DNA of 64,000 nucleotides, from contig OY294068.1 of assembly GCA_958510875.1 (NCBI GenBank), positions 18,456,297 to 18,520,296 of the forward strand. The letters run 5' to 3'. A model generated the notes under the pieces. That model was not told where the DNA came from. It did not search any database and was given only the letters and a program-made list of their open reading frames with translations. The stretch comes from Endomychus coccineus (taxonomy: Eukaryota; Arthropoda; Insecta; Coleoptera; Endomychidae). A program made the translations under genes and the position numbers. The stretch's first letter is position 1; every line of letters starts with the position of its first letter. Below are positions 1-13,400 of this stretch, piece by piece.

Positions 1-1225
1 GTCAACGCAATAGTATTACGCTTACGGGACTCGAGTACTCTATTCTTGATCTCTATGAGTTCAATCCAACAAAAATATAGGGAACATTCAACGTAATTTA
101 TCAATTTCATACTGTCAATTCAGCTATTCCACATCACTGATTCCTCTAGATATCACTGAATGTAACAAATGAAAATTTAGTTACTGCAGTAGCTTTCATT
201 TTGACTCTGAAACTTATATTTTACTAACATATACTTTTGGATCTTTTGTTATAAAATCCAACTAACAGAGGAGATAAAATAAAAATAAACGTAGCTTACT
301 TAAAAATTTTACTGAAATAAATTATTAATATATCATTTAACTCAATAACTGAAACCAGAAATTAACTCTTTGTGACTGGAAACTGGATCTGTTGTGACAT
401 CATAGAATATTTGAAATTGACTCGTCCAGTTCTGTCCTTACAATTTTCTAACATAATATTTCACAGATAACTAAATCTAAAATTGAAAATTAAATTGAAT
501 TTTTAACAATATCTTCAAGTTAACATATTAAAATTGTTGTGAACATAGAAAAAGTTATCTAATCAATTTTAACTAACAATTTTAACTAATTTATAATAAA
601 GTAAAAAACTCGTTCAGCTATTCTCCAGATGACACGTATCTAGGAGAGTTTAATTTAGATTTTAAGGTAAAATGCTGTTTCAGAGTCGATACATTGGAAG
701 AGAGTGCACTGAACAATTGATATAATTTAGGAAATTTAACTTATTGATTGTACATAAAATTTCTTATCTAGTCACATCTAATATTGTTAATTTTTAAAAA
801 CTTCTATGTAAATAATGTTTAATTATTGTGAAAATGTATAAGTATAAGACAATGTATATATTATCTAAATTCTATAGTAAGCATCTAAATAAATTCTATA
901 TATAGCTATATAGAACACGATTTGTGTTCTAATAATCATATACAATTTGTTTCTTTGATTTTGTAATATTTATTCTTCATATAAGTATCTATTAGCGTAT
1001 GAGTAAGTATTAATTGGTGAGCAATGTATTGGTTAAACTGTCAATTTTTTTTTCCATATTTGACTTTATATTATATGTGTTATACTATACATTATATTGT
1101 TTTGCATTTTAATTTAAAAAAAAACAAAAATAAACGATCTTTAAGGACTTTGTTTATTCATTTTAGAAATAAATGCATGATATTCACAACTTAGTAATTG
1201 CTAAATTGCACTTACAGAATACAAT
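1..1225. other. AT-rich stretch without a recognisable gene
   Basis: No open frame with recognisable protein similarity and no clear repeat structure was seen. The stretch is strongly AT-rich. It lies downstream (3') of ABCB8 on the minus strand and could still hold untranslated or intronic sequence. Confidence 0.5.
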
Positions 1226-1854
1226 TCTATTGTATTATAAATTTTAATATTATAAACAAATTAAGGCATTTTAGAATGTAGACTTTCGCAGACAGCGATC
1301 CGGATAGACTCTCAAGACTCCTCTCTTCCATCCTAATAAAACCCCTTTTAGACAATTCCTTCCATTTTGTCGAAAACTCGACACCAGTACTGCAGTGGTG
1401 GCTTCTGCAAGTAGGCTGTTCCACCATACAATTCAAACTCAGGAAGAGAAAAATAAGTAGTACAGTATTATTATTCAAAAGATGCAGAAATGAATATTAG
1501 CCATATTTTCAAAAATGAGTTCAATTGCGAGGTAAAGTATTCACTTCACTCACACGCATAGAATCTGCAACGCAACCAATTAAACTCGTCATGAAATTCA
1601 GCTCTCTATACTTCACTTGAGGCAGATCACCTATACGCCGTATGACGAGGTGAGGTTTGATCCCAGCGACCAATCAGATACAGTCAGTGGAATTCGTTTT
1701 AAGTCGCATTTTCATTACAATGGACTGAACAGAGATATGTGGTCGTAAACTTTCTTTACCAATCAAATAATCGATCAAAGCGGGGATGAACAAGTCAAAA
1801 GCACTTAGATCACTTGATTAGGTCCATTGTGCGCCCCTTAAGTTCAGACAACAC

Positions 1855-2500
1855 TCAGTCCAGCAGACCTGAGGCAACGCCGAAGACGTGAATACTGCTT
1901 GGACTGACGTCTCTTACGTTCTTAAGCAGCATGTACGCGCTGCCGAGATATTGCAGCCTAGAAGAAACCAATGCTAGACATTCTACTAGGATATGAGAGG
2001 CAGTTTCGTCCCCCTCTCCGTATCTAATACAACCTGGGTGATCAACAATGTCCATTATCATCACTTGATGGGAGGGGGCTTAGCCCAAAATGCACATTGG
2101 CCACTTAGTTGAGCCCATTGTGCGCCCCATGGTGAGAAGCCTATTCTATACTAGCAGGTTTTGGCCCGCCAGAAACCCAGAATTTTACCAGTGCTGGCTT
2201 CCATAAGTACTTCTGGGAGCTGTTTTGAGGGATGCTAATGCTGGGCATTCCAACAGGATATGAGAGGTGAGACGCAGTTTCTTCCGCTTCTCCTACATAT
2301 TGGGTCATCTGTGATGCCCATACTGTGTAGGTGTTTGTCAAAACGACAGTGACAGGTTAGGATTCAAGTAATCGCTCTGTATGTCCCTTCTATTCAGAGA
2401 AACTTTCTTTGAGAGCCTAGGCAATGCTCATTAAGTGCACTAACCGAAGTTTGTTCCCTCTGGCTAATTCAGCCAGGGTCTCCCTGCACTCCAAAATACA
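1855..2500 (-). mobile_element. Relic of non-LTR retrotransposon ORF2 C-terminus (two degenerate copies)
   Basis: Two adjacent minus-strand frames (about 1855-2064 and 2141-2341) carry the same degenerate segment. It has a Cys-rich piece ending in GEGDETASHILVECLAL in one copy and a shifted GEAEETASHL in the other. This pattern is typical of the region after the RNase H domain in Jockey/R1-type non-LTR elements (a zinc-knuckle-like LC..C followed by ETASHIL.EC). Frameshifts and stops interrupt both copies, so neither is functional. They are either a local duplication or two insertions of the same family. Confidence 0.6.
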
Positions 2501-2639
2501 TTTTCTACCTGATATGTATGTGATTCCTACCATCTACAATCCCGAAAGCAGCGCTGATGCCAAATAATTTAGAATATACAACGCTACACCGGACCTCAAA
2601 TATTTAAAACTGGCAATCATTGGAACAATCCTTTTGATT

Positions 2640-2985
2640 ATCACATGAAGACCAAGCCAACCAAGCCAAGCCCCATATTAGGATATCATAGACGTTTTTA
2701 AACCAACAACTTGAGGACAATTAATTGGCTTGGCAACCGGAGTCCTGTTCATTGGCCGGCAGGATCCCCCGATCTTACGCCCCTAGATTTTTATCGCCGG
2801 GTACGAACAAAGGACCTCACATATAAAAGTCATTCTCATTCGAAAGAAACGTTGGAAGCATCAGTGCGACATGCTTTTGAATCAATACCTGCGGTAGAAT
2901 TAAATAATGCTGTTAATCATGTCAGGAAACGAAGTCATTTATGCTTCGATTTAAATGGTGTTCAATTTGAACACATGTTGTAAAT
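2640..2985 (+). pseudogene. Mariner/IS630-type transposase, C-terminal fragment
   Basis: The frame ending in a stop at 2981-2983 reads WPAGSPDLTPLDFYRRV near its start. This matches the conserved RSPDLTPLDFFLWGYLK block that holds the last catalytic aspartate in many insect mariner/IS630-like transposases. It is followed by the usual helical tail (KETLEASVRHAFESIP). The N-terminal DNA-binding region and the first catalytic residues are absent, so this is a 3' fragment. Another fragment of the same kind of transposase lies at 5.66-5.93 kb. Confidence 0.7.
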
Positions 2986-3746
2986 TATTATAATAATGCA
3001 GTTTTGAGGTTATAATTTTTGCTCGATATTTTCTATTGTTTAACTCAATATTGGGTTTTCTAGTTTATTATCAGGTTTGTTCTAAATCAATCCATCCACC
3101 AATAAATTAATAAAAAATAGGCAATAATTAGCTGAAAGGTTATTTTGTTTTATTTTTCAAGCACGACACCCCAGATTTACAAAATTCATCCATAGTAATT
3201 TAGGAACAGAATAATAAAATGTTTGAAAAGAAAAGTATACTTTGAAAGAGAAATTTATTTCAAAAACGAATATGCAATAATATAGAGAAACAATAAAAGT
3301 GTATGCAATAGCTTTGAAACAATTTTTTTTACAAAAAACTAGGGATACCATTGAATTCCTTGCGGGTTTCGGTATTTCTCACAAAAATCAAGCTAGTAAC
3401 ATGTAGGTTAGTTTTCTCTAACTCCTCTAGAAAATCGTCCAATTCGGACCAGTCTGTACATATGCGTGAAACCATCAATCGTTAATTCACTTTTTTAAAC
3501 AAATGAGAATACATGTTCCATTTGGGGTCATGTTTGGTATTTCTACATTGGCTCTGGCTGATCCAGAGTCAAGCAACGTCCAAATGATGAAAACATATAA
3601 ACTTCTTGCATCAAATGACAGACTTGCCAGACCAGCACCGAGATTGACCTGCCGTAATCTAAACAACCCGAAGCCGTTGCTATTGTGCAAATCCGAGAAA
3701 TAGAGAGTGAGTATTAATTGCCGTTTAAAATCCATTCAAGTCATTG

Positions 3747-4260
3747 AATTAACATTCCAGGATATAAGTCCGATTTCAAATTCGAACTTTGTTTATAAAT
3801 TCAATAGTCTACAAAACAATCCTGATAGCTTGGACGAATACGATTCAGCTTCTGCGAATTGTTTTTCTAGAGACTAAGTTAGGATTTTGTCCGAGACCGA
3901 TTTGTAGAATTGTGAATAAACACACAGCCGAAACCGCTGGGAAAATCAATCCTTATAGCTTGGACGAATACGATCCAGCTTCTGCGAATTGTTTTTCTAG
4001 AGAATTAACATTCCAGTATATAAGTCCGATTTCAAATTCGAACTTTGTTTATAAATTCAATAGTCTACAAAACAATCCTGATAGCTTGGACGAATACGAT
4101 CCAGCTTCTGCGAATTGTTTTTCTAGAGACTAAGTTAGGATATTGTCCGAGACCGATTTGTAGAGTTGTTAATAAAGTCACAGCCGAAACCGCTGGAAAA
4201 ATCAATCCTTATCGCTTGGACGAATACGATCCAGCGTCTGCGAATTGATTTCAGGGGCTA
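3747..4260. repeat. Two-copy tandem repeat, period about 256 bp, with internal sub-repeats
   Basis: The block starting AACATTCCAG at 3751 is repeated almost exactly from 4007. Each 256-bp unit contains two related sub-units sharing AGCTTGGACGAATACGATCC and GCGAATTGTTTTTCTAGAG. The last sub-unit near 4200-4255 is diverged. Short open frames across it exist only because the unit lacks stops in some phases. It may be part of a long terminal repeat or satellite-like array of a retroelement; downstream DNA to about 4.8 kb has no gene. Confidence 0.75.
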
Positions 4261-5654
4261 CGTTGTGATTCTCTCCGAGACCGACGTGTGAAATTATTAA
4301 GTCAGTCATAGCCGATAGCTGACAAATCAACCTAGTCCGTTATACCCCGTTCCGTAAGAAATTACGTCTGAAATACAGGTCAGAGCGAATACACGACCCA
4401 CGCTCCGTCGAAGTTAACAGTGTACTAAATATTTAGATTGTCGCGATTCATTTCATTTCTAGACCTAGGGACAAAAACTTGCCGACGTTAGGAAAACATC
4501 TAATTAGCGCGTTATTTTATACACGGAAAACGAACACATTAAAACGGCCTGTTCCTAGCAACATTTTGTAAATAGATTGTACATAGCTGGTGTAAATGTA
4601 AATAGAGATAATTAATAAACTTAGTTAAGCAAGAAATATCTGTTTTATTTGGCAATCCACACGAAAGAGAAACAGCAATTTTAAAACCTATATAAAAAGG
4701 GAACCTGGACCCTCAAGAAACCCGAGCAGGTCAGTTACTGTCATAAGAGGACAGTAAGTGACAACCTCCCCACTTGTAATTAACCATTCAAGCGGAAGGA
4801 GGTTACAAAATGGCAATAGCAGTGAAAAATTTTTATCATACAAGAACAAATTTATATCTAAAAAGGGGAATCAATAATAAGAGGAATCAAAACTACAATA
4901 CATTAACATAAAATAAATATTTCATCAATACAAACATTATAATACACAAATACCATAATACCATCAAAAACTATATTCTCATCCTGCAGGACTGTGCTGT
5001 TGTTGATATGTCAAGGACCAATAATATCCTTTCAGTTTTTTCAAGGATTCATGTGTGCCCATCTATAAAATTCAGAATGTATCAAGACATTGGCACCAAA
5101 AAGAACGAAAAACGTCTATAATTGAACAATTCTTAAGCGCCTTTGTCCGCTATTTCAATTGAAAATGTTACCTACATCGGAATATAATAAAAACTAATTG
5201 AACTGTTTGCTTATTTTGGAACGGACGGAATGTTTCCCAATAGTAAATCCATACTCTTTGAGAGTAGTAGCTACAATCAAAATCTGATAGCGCTTGCTCA
5301 CGTGGTTTAACGTTCACACAGTATGACCTGCATTGATTGAAACAACATTTGTAAATAACAAATAGTCGAGAAATTTTACGTTATGGAGTGAAGTACGATT
5401 TCCGGCTATATTCGCGTTTTTTTCAACATTCTGATCTAGACAGCTCAGGGCTCCGCTATCTTCCAAGAACTGACCATTATTTGCTTGATGTGTTTGGCGG
5501 ATAGGCTGAAAATAAAATGCAAGTGGACCCATTTGCTCCAACGTAAAAGGTTGTTCAGCGACTTGGTTCCTTTTTGGCCCAATGGTTTTGTCAACAGGCA
5601 AAATAGTCGCATTTGAAGTGAAGATAATCCACAAGCAATTCTTCAAAAGTCATC
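4261..5654. other. Stretch without a recognisable gene
   Basis: No convincing coding region was found. A TATAAA-containing stretch and a TTGGCAATCCAC tract near 4650 could belong to the leader of an LTR retroelement, but no matching second LTR or gag/pol frame was seen. Confidence 0.35.
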
Positions 5655-5935
5655 ACAACCATCATCGGGTTGTATTAAAAATGATGGCGGCCAAAGGGTT
5701 ACTGTCAATGCCGAACGTTTGAAGATACTGTTTCCTTCCTGAAATGGATGGCATGAATGTGGAGGTGATGTGGTTCCAACACGGTGGCGCTACATGCCAT
5801 GCAGCGCGTGAAACTATGGATACATTGAGGGAAACGTTCGACAAATGGTATGTCAATTGGGCACTACGATTCTGCAGGATTGTGTTCTATAGGAATATGT
5901 GAACTCTTTGGTGTGCAGATGAACCAGCGACGTGG
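5655..5935 (+). pseudogene. Mariner/IS630-type transposase, central fragment
   Basis: The plus strand encodes RVTVNAERLKILFPS, then after a stop MNVEVMWFQHGGATCHAARE and TMDTLRETF. This is the block around the second catalytic aspartate of insect mariner-like transposases (usual form WFQQDGATCHTA..T..LL...F). Here the aspartate position reads Gly (HGGAT instead of QDGAT), so the fragment is inactive. It ends directly against the reverse transcriptase relic that follows and probably belongs to the same family as the 2.7 kb fragment. Confidence 0.65.
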
Positions 5936-5947
5936 AACCATTAGTAC

Positions 5948-7303
5948 GTGTCGGGTCGCTCCACAACTACCAAACTGATCTGTATTACAGACTATATTTC
6001 AAAGGCTATTGACGAGGGACTGCAGACGGATGTTATCTACTTAGATTTTTTTAAAGCGTTCGACAGACTGGACTACGGCATTGTTCTTAATAAACTTGAC
6101 AACTTTGGTTCCTTTGCTAATCTTCTTTCCTTTTTTAAATCTTACCTGAAGTCAAGAAAACACTTCGTGTGTTATCGTGGTCGAAGATCGGTCGACATTT
6201 TTGCTACTTCAGGGGTGCCACAGGGGTCTATTATTGGCCCTCTATTTTTCATTTTGTCATTAATGTTCCCCATCTTTTGTATGCCGATGACCTCAAAATA
6301 TATTTCAGGGTATCTGATCTCGGTGACTGCCTCAGACTTCAATCCCATCTGTCAACTGTGAATGCATGGTGTTTGAAGAATATGTTGCCTCTTAATGTTG
6401 GTAAGTGTGCTGCCTTGACATTCTCGCTGAAGTCCAATGACATTCTATACTAAAATACCCTGGATGCCCGTGTCTTGAATAGACCGAAGACGTTCTGTGA
6501 CCTCGGTGTTATCTTTGACAGAAGATTTATTTATCATATCGGTCAGTCAAAGCGTCTAAGATGTTGGGGTTTGTTCTAAAATGTTCTAAGGAGTTTTCCG
6601 AGATTCATCTATTCTTCTCTTTGATACATTTGTAAGATCACGGTTGGAATATGCGTCCTTGGTATGGACTCCATCCTACCAGATTCATGTTGCCTCTGTG
6701 GAAAGCATTCAACGCAGATTTCTCAAATATCTTGCCTTTAAATGTGACAATATCTACCCTGTTATTGACTATCCGCATACCGATTTACTCTCGAGGGTTT
6801 CTTTCGACAGCTTGGTTTACCGGAGATCCAGGTCGGGTATAGTATTCCTGTTTAAGCTCCTTCATTTTTCTGTGGAATGTTTGGAAATTTTGCGGGCTTT
6901 GTGTTTTCATGTGCCTAGATTTGAGTTCAGACTTAATTTATTTTTTTAGTTGCCTACACCGAGAACAAACAAAAGCAAGTGCCCGCCAATCGGTGGCATG
7001 TGCAGAGCTTACAATAACATACATATGCGGGTCGATCTATTCACATGTAATTTGACTTATATGAGGTCTGAAGCGTTTCGTGCAATCCTCAGTTCTCTAT
7101 AAGTTGCATTTTCTCTCTTCTTTGTTTAATTTGTGTTCTAGTTATATGATTGTTCTGTTCTTGGAATGTTATGTTATCTCAGTTTAATTTCAATGCCTGT
7201 TATAATATTTTCTTGTAAATCTTATCTTGTGTTATTCCTCATTTTGTAATTGGGCTCTACGCCTGTTAAATGGGTGTAATGTAAATAAATAAATAAATAA
7301 ATT
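5948..7303 (+). mobile_element. Jockey/CR1-type non-LTR retrotransposon, 5'-truncated and frameshifted
   Basis: The first frame (about 5948-6260) has reverse transcriptase motifs in order: SGRSTTTKL, then the catalytic-aspartate block YLDFFKAFDRLDY, then TSGVPQGSIIGPLFF. After a frameshift the second frame carries LLYADDLKIYFRVSDLGDC, which includes the YADD catalytic box, then NAWCLKNMLPLNVGKC. A third frame near 6644 gives MEYASLVWTPSYQ, typical of the RT C-terminus. The element ends in an (AAAT)n tract at about 7279-7303, the usual simple-repeat tail of such elements. At least two frameshifts make it dead. It inserted just downstream of the last mapped ABCB8 exon. Confidence 0.8.
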
Positions 7304-7426
7304 AGTGAAATCATGAACCATGATAAATGGATTTTCTAATAAACGTATTCAAAATTCCGTCCAGTCAGTCGTACGTGTTTTATTCCAATTTAAAGTGCTT
7401 GCACGCTACAAAAAAATATTACAAAC

Positions 7427-10400
7427 CTCCACTATGTGTCCTTTATTCAAAACAACTATTACATCCGCGTTTTGAATCGTGGAAAGACGATGGGCAATTA
7501 CAATAACCGTCCTCCCTTGTTGAGCAGTTTCTAGAGCTTCTTGAACTATTTTCTCAGACTCCGAATCCAAGGCACTGCAAAATTATTATTAAATTCAAGT
7601 AAACTCGATTCTGTGTTGTTACCTCGTTGCTTCATCTAGCAGTAGGACACATGGATTTTTTAAGAGAGCACGAGCAATAGCTATCCTTTGTTTTTGGCCA
7701 CCAGATAAAGTAGCTCCTCTTTCTCCAACTGTGGTATCATAGCCATTGGGAAAGTTTTTGATGAATTCTTCTGCATTAGCCAATTTTGCTGCTTGTTTCA
7801 CCTAACACAAACATGAGAAATTTGAAAAATGAATGATATAAAATATTCGCAACCAAAATAGACTATTCACCATAATGATGTGGACTCACTTCAGCATCTG
7901 ATGCACTAGGTTTTCCATATCGTATATTCTCGATGATGGAAGTTCCAAAGAGAATTGGTTCTTGACTTATCAGTCCTAAGGCGTTTTTCCTCAGCCAAGA
8001 CGGGTCCAACGTTCTTATATCTTCTCCATCCAATGTAATACTGCCTTCTTTAATATCATAAAATCTGAATAAACGTTTAATTGATATTAACAGATAATAC
8101 CGTTTTCTGTACCATCCTAATTTATAATAATATAATCAGCAATACAGCAACATGGAATACATGTTCGTCAAAACTTTGCAATAAAAGCATAAGCAAAACA
8201 AGAAATATTGCGAGCGATTTAGTAATTATTGTTGATTACCTTTCTAAAAGGGCCACAACAGTAGACTTCCCGTTACCTGAGGCCCCAACAATAGCTATGG
8301 TTTTTCCAGAAGGAACTTTGAGATTAAAATGACTCAAAACTTCCTGCAAATAACGTTAACTATAATTTACATTTCACTATCAGATATGTAAAATGTGTTG
8401 AACGCCAGATTCATAGGAATGATCTTTATTCTCTAAATTTACCTGCTGAGGTCTGGTTGGATATGCAAACGAGACGTTTTTGAATTCTATGTCTCCTTTT
8501 AGTGAATCAACTGGAATGATTTTTCCTCCTCTTAATGGAATTGAAGGTTGTAAATCCATATACTAAAATATAATGTTGTTACATCAGAAATGCTGAATTG
8601 AATATCAGATCGGACATCGATCTAGCAAAGAAAGTTATTGGGTCTGTATTCCAATAACACTATGTAATAAAATTCAACTTTTTGTTCTGCCTAACCTTTT
8701 CGATGTTTGCGTTCGATTCTACATCTATTTTGAATAATTAAAAGCCACCTTAGAAGTTAAAAAGTTTGCTTTTGCGATCAGGGCGATTTTTTTTCCAAAA
8801 GTAAAACTTCGCTGTGAATATCCTGGAATAACTTTTTATAAACTTGACTCAGCACCAGTCTATGATATATCAAATTATTCGCAATTGTGTGGAGAAGTGA
8901 GATAAGCAGTTAAAAATTGCATATGTAAGATTGTTTGGCTGCTATCTGCATAAAAGTAAAAAAACGCTAAAATTTCATCAAATTCGACGTAAAAATCGTC
9001 AAATAAAAAATCGTAGAGCCAAATTCAGATCCAAATACCGTTTTTTCGTGATTTGTATCTGTAAAGTGACTCATTACGAAGAGATTGATACCATTCTGAA
9101 GTACATATGGAATTTTATTAAAAAGTTATAGCTCGTTAACCGATTAAGTTTCGTGAAAACCCATCAAGGCCCAGGCAAAACGCAGCCTAATTACATCCAA
9201 ACTAATTACGCAGTTCATAGCATATGGAAAAAAATTACCCGTTTTTTTTGTTGGCCAAATTGAACAATCATTGTTTAAACAATAAACAATCATTTATTAA
9301 TGAGCGTTATAACAATATACAATTGCTGGGTTTGCGACAAAAGTTCATAGATCATAGTAATTTTGTTCGTAGAGTCGATTGGCGCCCCCAAATAGACGAA
9401 ATTTTGTTGATTTATAAAATTGTTTAAACAATCAAAACAAACAAAAAGACACGGGTAGTTTTTTTTCATTGATTCTATGATCTGCTTAGTTAGTTTCATT
9501 TTTTTGCACTTTCCTGAGCATGGATCTAACGGACTTTTCAACAGCTAAATTGTTTATTAGCGTTTTAACAATAACAATTGTGCAACATGCGAGGATAAGT
9601 CCATATCTCGTAGTAATTTGGTCTTCTAAGTCGATCGGCACCCTCAAATCGGAAGAATTCCGATGATTTTTTACAATTGTTTATACAATTATTGTTTAAA
9701 CAATTATTTCGGCATAAAAAAAACACGGATAATGTTTTTCCACTTATGCTATGAACTGCGTAGTTAGTTTGGCTGTAATTAGGCTGCGTTTTGCCTGGGC
9801 CTTGATGGGTTAAATATGTGAGAATTTGCACGAAACTTAATCGGTTTACGCGCTATAACTTTTTAATAAAAGTCCATATGTACTTCGGAATGGTCTCAAT
9901 CTCTTCGTAATGAGTCACTCTACAGATACAAATCGCGAAAAACGGTATTTGGATCTGAACTTGGCTCTACGATTTTTTATTTGGCGATTTTTAAGTCAAA
10001 TTTGATGAAAATTTAGCGTTTTTTTTTACTTTTCTCCAATTAGCAACCAAACAGTCTTACATATCCAACTTTTAACTGTTTATCTCACTTTTCCACACAA
10101 TTGCGAATAATTTGATGTATCATAGACTAGTGCTGAGTAAAGTTTATAAAAAGCTATTCCGGGATATTTACAGCGAAGTTTTACTTTTGGAAAAAAAATC
10201 GCCCTGAGCCCAAAAGCAAACTTTTTAACTTCTAAGGTGACTTTTAATTATTCGAAATAGATGTAGAATCGAACGCAAACATCGAGAAGGTTAGGCAGAA
10301 AAGTATGTTACAAAGTGTAATCCAACCATTCAAACGAAATAGATCATAAGAGGCTCACCATTTTCCATTCATCAAAATACCGAAGAAAATAGCTAGAGTT

Positions 10401-13400
10401 ACATAAATACTAACCTCAAATACCCTTGTTCCTGATGCCATGCCCTTAATAACCGAACCAAAAAGTAACGATATCTGAGCTAAAGATCGCTGTACAGTCT
10501 GAGTTGCCAATAAATAAGCCATTAAATCACCTGGCGTCAGTTTGTTGGTCGATAGAAGATAACCTCCCGCATATATAGTTGCTAACACCATTCTACAAAT
10601 TCATTGAAAAATTATATAACTTGTCAAATTTGGTCTTATTGAATTCTGCTTTCGAGTTTTAATAATGGTAGACTGAGATAATAATTGATGAATATTTGTG
10701 TCAAAAAAGTATTTGTTAAATTTTAAAAGAACAAATCGCGACAATGAACTGCCTGAATTGCTTATTAACGAAAGAGATTAAATTTTTAGGTGAAATTTAA
10801 AAAAAAATGTACAGTTTTTATTAGATGAAAACGAATAACATAGAAAATGTTCAATGTTCTTTCATCCCAACAAATAAAAAAGAATAAATTGATAATTCTG
10901 AACAAGGTCCGCGTCCTCAGTAGCCTGTCTTATATGAATGTGGTCACAGTCACGTATACGCTCGGTTGTTACCGCGCTCGCTCGGCGCTGGTATAAGAGA
11001 AGGAGGAGCCTATTGGTCTCGACCAATCAGACCTGTTACGATTTAACGTAACGGTTCTCGCGTAACGCTTTCCTTCAATTAGGTCCTCCGTAAAAACATA
11101 TTCTATGTTAAAATACTGACCCATTCAGGAACAAGTTTGTCCCAGCTTGAAACCAACCAATACCAAATCCTAAATGTTGATTAAGAATCATAGCCATTTC
11201 CGCTTCACCATCAAACAACTGCCGTTCCTCATCTTCCATTCCAAATGCTCTGACAGTGCGAATGTTGGCAACAGCTTCATCTGCTACAGCTGTAGTTTTT
11301 TCACCCTTGAAAATGAGTTTTTGAAACAGCGAAATATAATAGATAGTTTTCAATTATACCTGCGATTGTGCTTTCATCGATATACTTCTTAATAGTGAAC
11401 CAACAATAGTTCCAATGCCAACCACTGTGGGTAAACACAACAATGTTAACAAAGTCATATGTGGTGAAATCATAATCAGTGAAACAGTGCATCCTATAAT
11501 TTGAGTTGCAGCTCTTAAACCACCTGAAACTATTTGCTTAAAGCTACTTTTAAAATCTTGTATATCAGATGTTAACCTGGAAATAATAGTTTGTTATTCT
11601 GTATTCAATAGTTATGTATCATCTACTAATTAATAAATAATACAGTTGATAATAAAAGATAATCTATGTTCTTATCAACACTTCAAGTCACAATAATAGT
11701 TAATACGACCTTATCCACTGGTTAGTGGGCAATAATTTACCTATGGTAGGTAAGTGGTATAAGAAACACTTTCTTATACTTTAGTAACCATCAGAGCAGA
11801 AAATCTAGCATTCTACACTTTTTGCATCAGAACTTAGTTGATTGAAAACCAGGAATCTATAATTTGTATTATTTTGCTGTCATAAAAAATTCTGGAGGGG
11901 TGACTTATAATAAGATAGTTTTGAGGTCTAATAAATGTATATTATATTATTAAATTCATGTGAAGCTAATATCATCGCTTCAGTGTTATTTAGGGAGAAA
12001 ATGGTAGTAACAATATATCTTTATATTGACCTACATTGTACTTTGTTTAAGATTGGGCCTGATGTTTAGAAATGTTACAAATTGTTACTATATTTTAAAT
12101 CATCAGACTTAGCAAAAAATGCTAGATAATATTCGGAGATTTTCATGTTCGTGAACTTGTGTTTTGTGCCCAAGCTGAAATCTATTCCTTTTTATATATG
12201 AGCCTTTCTACTAAGTCTAAGTCAAATCATTTGTGGTTATGTTTAAGTGATTTTTCATGCAACGCTTTTTTAAGTACTCTAGTGGCTTACCTATTTATAA
12301 TTTCACCAGTTCTATGTTTGTCAAAAAATGCAACATCTTGTTTCAAAATGGAAGCAAAAAGATCACTTTTCATTCTGTAAGCCATTTTTTCTCCCAAATT
12401 AGATAGCATGTAGATATAGAAAAAGGTACTCAGCGACTAGAAAAAATGTATTTTTCTTATATAGTGAAATTTCACTTGTTCATTATGTATTACATACTAG
12501 CTATTTTCCGGGCTACGTCCCGCTAACATAGTTCTTTTTTATGTGCAACGCTTTTGTACGAGTTTAGTCGAATAGTGCGTGGTAACCTTTATGTTAGGTG
12601 TATGGGCACCTTTAGCTTGTCACTTTGACAGACGTCAACTTGACAGTTGTTGGTTATATAGAGATAAGTACGCGTTCATAGAAAATTTCACTATTAGCAC
12701 GTGTTACAAGTTATTCTATGGTATAGATCGTATGTCACTTTGACATTTATATATTATAGAGTAGTAGGTATTCATAGAACAGTTAAAAATTAGAATGCAG
12801 TCAAATCTTGGTCGAAGGTGTAGTTCTAAAGTAATATATTCATTACATTTTGCCAGTTTCATGAAATTTCAATTGTCAGAACTATATACTGAGGGTATCA
12901 AAAATTCGAAGGATCACTTTTTTTATCAGAATTCATCTCCTAAAACAATTCCAAATTATCATAAAGTTGTTTGAGTGCTTCTAGAACCCAAAAATTTTCC
13001 ATATATTGCATTAGGTACTATATCAGTTGAGGTTATGTACTTATCATCATAGTAGAAGAATGTATTTCAATGTTATTTTACTGTTTTTCTTCTGAAGATA
13101 TCATTGAAAAATAAATTGGCCTGTTCTCAAGATACAAGTTAAAAATCTGTGCAATGCTTATCGAATCCCAGTAGGTACTGGAATTCAAATTTGAATGAAG
13201 ATGTGTATTGAATACACCTATTAGAAATATCCAACAACAAACCTGTGCAACATACATCCCCAGAATTTTTATAGCTGGAAGTTTTATTTCAGTGATGAAT
13301 GCTTCACTATTTCTTGTATCTCCAAACTTTGCAACTACATTAATAAGATGACCCATCACTAAAGGAATTTGAATATTCAAAACTGCCACAATCAGAGCAC

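Noticed and set aside
12429..12438. Acceptor TTTTTCTAG|TCGC for ABCB8 exon 4
   Set aside because: It has a better pyrimidine tract, but the frame needed downstream then hits a TGA at once. The weaker CTGAG|TACC keeps the frame and was used, with low certainty.
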